Below are positions 29,916 through 32,790 of a stretch of 32,790 bases of DNA, one piece after another. The notes beneath the pieces are model-generated. The model was not told the origin of the DNA, ran no database searches, and was given only the letters and a program-made list of their open reading frames with translations. The stretch is from a virus. The stretch lies in the IMG/VR virus record IMGVR_UViG_3300020057_000018, positions 1 through 32,790 of that record. One strand, 5' to 3'. The translations under genes and the position numbers were made by a program. Within the stretch, counting starts at the first letter, position 1; the number at the start of each line of letters is the position of its first letter.

Positions 29916-30146
29916 ATGCGTGTAACTATTTGTACACACTGTCATGAAGGCGTCAATGCTTGGCAAGATCCAGAGTCTGGCGTCTATCACGAAGACGAGT
30001 GTCAGATGTGTACACGTCAAGGAATGAGATGGGCCAGTAATCATTATGGAACCATTACCCACATTCCAATGTCTAAAGACCTTGAGGAAGCTATCCATAA
30101 AGTATTAGCTAACGTAAAATCTGGAAAGCCTCCGCTCTCTAGATAG
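29916..30146 (+). CDS. Small Cys/His zinc-binding protein, 76 aa
   Basis: ATG 29916 is one base after the previous stop. Residues 1-45 contain ICTHCHEG and DECQMCTRQG, giving two C-x2-C pairs with His nearby, as in small zinc-finger proteins. The remainder is helical (SKDLEEAIHKVLANVKSGK). The gene ends convergently with RusA, overlapping it by eight bases. Function is unknown; it is the last early gene. Confidence 0.72.
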   Translation: MRVTICTHCHEGVNAWQDPESGVYHEDECQMCTRQGMRWASNHYGTITHIPMSKDLEEAIHKVLANVKSGKPPLSR

Positions 30147-30525
30147 TTCTGACAGTTAAGAATATGCCCGGCTTCATTGCGTATTCTTTAGTGGCGGATA
30201 AACTAACGATCTGCGCGTCATCATGCCAAATCACACCATTCAACGCATCTAAACACTTCACAAGATTATCTAAGTCAGGCTTTATTGTGTGGTGCTCTCT
30301 CTTAACTGATTTAGGTCTTTCAAACCGAAACACCACACCTACGTGTAGTGGTCCTAAAAGTAACGACTCTTTAAACTGTGACCTAGCTAAAGCCCCTAGG
30401 GTGCGTTCAAATACTCGTGTCTTTGTCGGAGTAAACACTCTTCCGAATCTCCCTAAACGTGGCCGCCCCTTAGCGACAGGTGTTACAGCAAACTCTAGAG
30501 AAATTGTTCTAACGTTGTTTTCCAT
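30139..30525 (-). CDS. rusA: RusA-type Holliday junction resolvase, 128 aa
   Basis: ATG 30525 overlaps the stop of the XhlA-like gene. The sequence has VTPVAKGRPRLGRFGRVFTPTKT at the N terminus, a basic patch, and KPDLDNLVKCLDALNGVIWHDDAQIVSL at about 82-110, with the acidic residues (D in PDLDN and DD) that coordinate magnesium in RusA. Length and order fit. It would cut four-way junctions formed by ERF annealing so that DNA can be packaged. It is last in the late/lysis transcript rather than beside ERF and SSB. There is no terminator between it and the convergent early gene. Confidence 0.9.
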   Translation of the reverse strand: MENNVRTISLEFAVTPVAKGRPRLGRFGRVFTPTKTRVFERTLGALARSQFKESLLLGPLHVGVVFRFERPKSVKREHHTIKPDLDNLVKCLDALNGVIWHDDAQIVSLSATKEYAMKPGIFLTVRTI

Positions 30526-30733
30526 TCATCTTATCCAAAATCTTATCTATTTTATCGTCAATCTTATCGAGTCTTTTTTCGATAGATCCCTGGTCTTTTA
30601 CATAGGCATCTTTAGTTAAGAAGTTGGCATAAGCAAACGAAATGAGCCCCGACGTGGCTGCAATAATCCCGACTATAAAAGTTACACCCTGGAGCATTGC
30701 AAAGTCTTTTTCTACTATCGCGTCGGCCCTCAC
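30509..30733 (-). CDS. XhlA-like membrane/coiled-coil protein, 74 aa
   Basis: GTG 30733 was chosen over TTG 30757: AAAGGA precedes it, and it overlaps the lipoprotein stop as GTGA. The protein has a hydrophobic segment (LQGVTFIVGIIAATSGLISFAYANFL, about 14-39) flanked by charged residues, then a C-terminal coiled coil (SIEKRLDKIDDKIDKILDKMNG). A membrane segment plus heptad coiled coil resembles XhlA/hemolysin-like or holin-associated proteins found in lysis clusters. A role in lysis or its regulation is inferred. Confidence 0.7.
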   Translation of the reverse strand: MRADAIVEKDFAMLQGVTFIVGIIAATSGLISFAYANFLTKDAYVKDQGSIEKRLDKIDDKIDKILDKMNGKQR

Positions 30734-31002
30734 TTGGGTGTCCTTTTGGTTTTGCAATAGTTAATCAAAGCCTCAAAGTCGTCGGCTGGGGTTGCTATGT
30801 ATCCGTCTACATCCACAAAAACACGGTGCAAAACCTTGCCAGACTTATCGACACAGTTAAGCCCATTATCCGCAGACGACACAACGCAGATCTCTATAGA
30901 CGGTCCGCCACTTACACAAGACGCACCCATCAGACATGGAACTAAACTAAAGACGCTTGATAATATCTTGTAGTTTCTTTGGATCTTTCTTGTCTTTAAC
31001 AT
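30730..31002 (-). CDS. Small lipoprotein, possible spanin-type lysis protein, 90 aa
   Basis: The start was set at ATG 31002 because GAGG lies nine bases upstream; ATG 31017 is also possible. The N terminus is a lipoprotein signal: MLKTRKIQRNYK (basic), ILSSVFSLVPCLMG (hydrophobic), then AS-Cys29. The mature part has EICVVSSADNGLNCVDKSGKVLHRVFVDVDGYIATPADDFEALINYC, a pattern I have seen in phage lipoproteins near lysis genes. It overlaps the 59-aa gene in another frame, as Rz/Rz1 pairs do, but is not proline-rich like Rz1. Outer-membrane or periplasmic location is expected. Confidence 0.7.
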   Translation of the reverse strand: MLKTRKIQRNYKILSSVFSLVPCLMGASCVSGGPSIEICVVSSADNGLNCVDKSGKVLHRVFVDVDGYIATPADDFEALINYCKTKRTPK

Positions 31003-31126
31003 CACGCATTGCCTCATGTAAGTCTGTCACAAACTTAGCGGGGTCTTCCTTGGTGGTTTCTTTGATCCAATCAACCAACTCAATCAATAAAGGAATAAGT
31101 GCTAGGAGTGTTTTAATAACGATCAT
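30947..31126 (-). CDS. Short hydrophobic-then-charged lysis-cluster protein, 59 aa
   Basis: ATG 31126 overlaps the holin-like stop as ATGA, which supports translation. Residues 1-19 are hydrophobic (MIVIKTLLALIPLLIELVD), and the rest is charged helix (WIKETTKEDPAKFVTDLHEAMRDVKDKKDPKKLQDIIKRL). It overlaps the start of the lipoprotein gene by more than 50 bases in a different frame. The layout resembles an inner-membrane/outer-membrane spanin pair, but it is shorter than known i-spanins. A small holin partner is the alternative. Confidence 0.68.
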   Translation of the reverse strand: MIVIKTLLALIPLLIELVDWIKETTKEDPAKFVTDLHEAMRDVKDKKDPKKLQDIIKRL

Positions 31127-31356
31127 TTTTTGTCTTCTAGGTCTTTCCCTAGAATGACACCCTTTACAGATAAGCTCTTAACCATATTAACTAGCCACTG
31201 CAATTTATTCACACACCACTGGAGCTCTTTATCTGGATGGTCTCCAGGCAATAACAAAGAAACAGCCAGCCCAGCACTCCCCAACATAAGTACCGCACTT
31301 AACAATGCTGGACCGTGCTCGACAATAACCTTACCTGCCGATAATAATTGTTCCAT
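31123..31356 (-). CDS. Holin-like membrane protein, 77 aa
   Basis: ATG 31356 lies 14 bases after the endolysin stop. It has one clear hydrophobic helix (ALLSAVLMLGSAGLAVSLLLPG, about 17-38), preceded by a short amphipathic N terminus and followed by a charged C-terminal helix (LQWCVNKLQWLVNMVKSLSVKGVILGKDLEDKK). Small size, membrane segment, charged tail and position beside the endolysin fit a holin or holin partner. A second membrane segment around residues 47-66 is possible but weak. Confidence 0.65.
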   Translation of the reverse strand: MEQLLSAGKVIVEHGPALLSAVLMLGSAGLAVSLLLPGDHPDKELQWCVNKLQWLVNMVKSLSVKGVILGKDLEDKK

Positions 31357-31370
31357 ATATCCCCCCTAAA

Positions 31371-31796
31371 TTACGCCATACCTATTTTAGTGTAGTACGG
31401 CATGATTACCGCCAATAAATCTTTTCTGTTCTTGATTAATCTTACCCTGACGAATGCGTTACTAGCAACGGCATCCGCCGCACTTAATGTCTTACTGGTT
31501 CCGCCGCCAGCTTCCAGCATTCGGTATTGATCTAAACAAAACCCAATGTGACTCACAGACTTAAAATCTTTGCCGAAAAAGGACAGCGCCCCTAAGCCCC
31601 AAGTATTTATCTTACCGTTCTGACTGAAATGATCGTAAAGACCTTGCGCGTTCTGGTCTCCTTGTGGATCGACTCCAGCGCTTGCTAGAATTTCTTGTAC
31701 AAGCCCCGAACAATCAAAACCCCTCATAGGATCATCACCACCATAAATGTAAGGGATGCCCATAAAGGTCATTGCGTAATCATAGATTATTTTCAT
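31371..31796 (-). CDS. NlpC/P60-family endolysin, 141 aa
   Basis: The start overlaps the stop of the ejection protein as TGATG. The catalytic set is seen: GFDCSGLVQ with Cys29, and SVSHIGFCL with His83, as in NlpC/P60 peptidases, which cut gamma-D-Glu-diaminopimelate bonds in peptidoglycan. The usual third polar residue is not obvious; AGGGTSK follows at about 95-101. No signal peptide or cell-wall-binding domain is visible, so export would need the holin. Its place between the largest virion gene and the holin favours the endolysin, though a virion-bound peptidase is possible. Confidence 0.84.
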   Translation of the reverse strand: MKIIYDYAMTFMGIPYIYGGDDPMRGFDCSGLVQEILASAGVDPQGDQNAQGLYDHFSQNGKINTWGLGALSFFGKDFKSVSHIGFCLDQYRMLEAGGGTSKTLSAADAVASNAFVRVRLIKNRKDLLAVIMPYYTKIGMA

Positions 31797-32790
31797 CAGT
31801 ATTCAGTGCCTCGCTTGGTTCTTACAAAGTCCGCAACGCTCGACCGGTTTACTGGTTTACTGTCAGGCTTATTCTTAAAGGTAGATGGTTGCTGCTCTTG
31901 GGGCTTCTTGCCGCTTAAGACTAGTTCTTGCATTCCGTCTATTTCGCCTTTGTCGTTTAAATCAGTTATCATTTTTGCTTTTTTTGATGGGCTCAAACCC
32001 TCAGCAGCATGTAACTCCTTAGTGAGCGAAGCTCTCATGTGAGGCTCAATAAAGGTTTTAGTATTCTCTTTTCTGCCAGTTGTAACAGTTCTAACAAATG
32101 AATTAATCATGTCTTGTTTCGCTTCCGGGGATACACCCTCTAGCGCTCTGTCAATCTTCTGAATTGTTGGCAACCCTTGGATCTTTGATACGCCTTCTAG
32201 AATTTTTCTAGCAATCTTTGGACCGTATTTATCGATTAAAGCTCCCGTAGCTGAACCTATTGCAGCCCCAACCATTCCACCACCGATAGCAGCGCCGCTA
32301 CCAGCACCTAGCACAGTCCATAGATTGACATTCTTTGACCCATTTATAAATTCTTGCTCAAATTTATGAGCCGTTCCCGTTGCTTCAATTTCTCTTACAA
32401 AGTCTAAATCATTACCTGGTGCTTTAGATAGAAGCGCAAACTGTTGCTTGATGGCGTCACTTCTATCGCTCATTAAGCTCTTAACTTTTTGCTCCGCAGT
32501 CGAAAGCGTATCCCAGTTGTTGAAAGCTTTAGCATCTTCCTGAACTTGCTTGAAACGTTCAATATCAAATCCCTGCTTACGCAAAAACTGCTCTGTCGTT
32601 TGATTATTGATGGCCATTTTGTCGTTAATTAAATTACCAATAGCCTTAAATGATTTATCTTCCCCACCTAGTATATCTGCAGACTCTTTTAGGAAGGTTG
32701 ACATTTCGTAAGCCTTGCCAACTTCTGTCTTATACTCCGGTACAGCCGACTTTATTATGTCGTCCAAATTGCGTCGGGCTTGCGTTAGGG
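31796..32790 (-). CDS. Large ejection-type virion protein, C-terminal part (same gene as 1-1307)
   Basis: This is the remainder of the gene that starts at 1307; the stop TGA at 31798-31796 overlaps the endolysin ATG as TGATG. Bases 32664-32790 repeat the window start, so the unique part is 31796-32663. The segment is mostly charged helix but holds a glycine-zipper stretch near full-length residues 550-590 (repeated GxxxG spacing inside GAAIGGGMVGAAIGSATGA), a typical membrane-penetrating feature. The C terminus is basic and rich in Ser/Lys. Together with the first part it forms the largest helical virion protein of the genome and is the best candidate to line or cross the envelope during DNA delivery. 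Function is inferred. Confidence 0.85.
   Translation of the reverse strand, partial: LTQARRNLDDIIKSAVPEYKTEVGKAYEMSTFLKESADILGGEDKSFKAIGNLINDKMAINNQTTEQFLRKQGFDIERFKQVQEDAKAFNNWDTLSTAEQKVKSLMSDRSDAIKQQFALLSKAPGNDLDFVREIEATGTAHKFEQEFINGSKNVNLWTVLGAGSGAAIGGGMVGAAIGSATGALIDKYGPKIARKILEGVSKIQGLPTIQKIDRALEGVSPEAKQDMINSFVRTVTTGRKENTKTFIEPHMRASLTKELHAAEGLSPSKKAKMITDLNDKGEIDGMQELVLSGKKPQEQQPSTFKNKPDSKPVNRSSVADFVRTKRGTEY
32664..32790. repeat. Right copy of the 127-bp end repeat (circular closure)
   Basis: Second copy of the first 127 bases of the window. Removing either copy gives a closed circle in which the large ejection-protein gene is intact. True termini, if the virion DNA has fixed ends, are not visible here. 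Confidence 0.93.

Noticed and set aside
1-32790. Integrase, repressor, toxin-antitoxin, anti-CRISPR or transposase gene
   Set aside because: No recognisable recombinase, CI-like helix-turn-helix regulator, insertion sequence or inverted-repeat-bounded element was seen. Small unknown proteins could still hide an anti-defence function.

Overview
This window is one turn of a circular map of a tailed phage. The first 127 bases are repeated exactly as the last 127 bases (1-127 = 32664-32790), so the unit is 32,663 bp, and one 724-residue virion gene runs across the join. The particle looks like a short-tailed (podovirus-type) phage: there is an adaptor followed by a nozzle-sized protein and three large Gln/Ala/Gly-rich ejection-type proteins, with no tape measure, sheath or tail-tube gene. 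I see no integrase, repressor, DNA polymerase, RNA polymerase or helicase. A lytic or at least non-integrating life style using host polymerases fits best. A lipoprotein in the lysis cluster suggests a Gram-negative host; the species cannot be read from the sequence.

Layout. (1) Virion genes, minus strand, read from about 24.27 kb leftwards and across the join to 31.37 kb: a 97-aa gene, TerS, a 61-aa coiled coil, TerL, a 77-aa membrane protein, portal, scaffold, major capsid protein, a run of small beta-rich head/fibre-like proteins with a tRNA-like gene between two of them, three proteins sharing DLDIRDL and VSGTVSLPTGA modules, a permuted papain-fold peptidase, a triple-jelly-roll fibre, small internal proteins, adaptor, nozzle, and three ejection-type proteins. 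(2) Lysis cluster, minus strand, 31.8-30.1 kb: NlpC/P60 endolysin, holin-like protein, a 59-aa protein, lipoprotein, XhlA-like membrane/coiled-coil protein, then RusA. (3) Replication, minus strand, 27.0-25.2 kb: a lambda O-like initiator whose gene holds an origin-like cluster of repeats, a helicase-loader candidate and a small charged protein. (4) A plus-strand mini-operon at 24.36-25.21 kb with two paralogous C4 zinc-ribbon proteins. (5) Early plus-strand operon, 27.3-30.15 kb: ERF annealing protein, SSB, a DUF6948-like protein, a chain of overlapping Gly/Ser/Tyr-rich cassettes, a membrane protein and a small zinc protein.

How it works together (inference): the initiator and loader recruit host replication machinery to the origin; ERF, SSB and RusA recombine replication products for packaging; the late genes build the head and eject the DNA. 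Five intergenic regions carry related GTTAAG/CTTAAC elements that overlap promoter-like boxes, suggesting one shared control circuit for late and accessory genes.

The most unusual points are the Gly-rich cassettes joined by an identical GGG-TAA-C / ATGGGTAA overlap that steps the frame by +1 each time, a tRNA-like gene with a perfect body but a 9-bp anticodon stem and no U33, the dispersed promoter/operator element, and an ERF protein ending in an SSB-like acidic tip.
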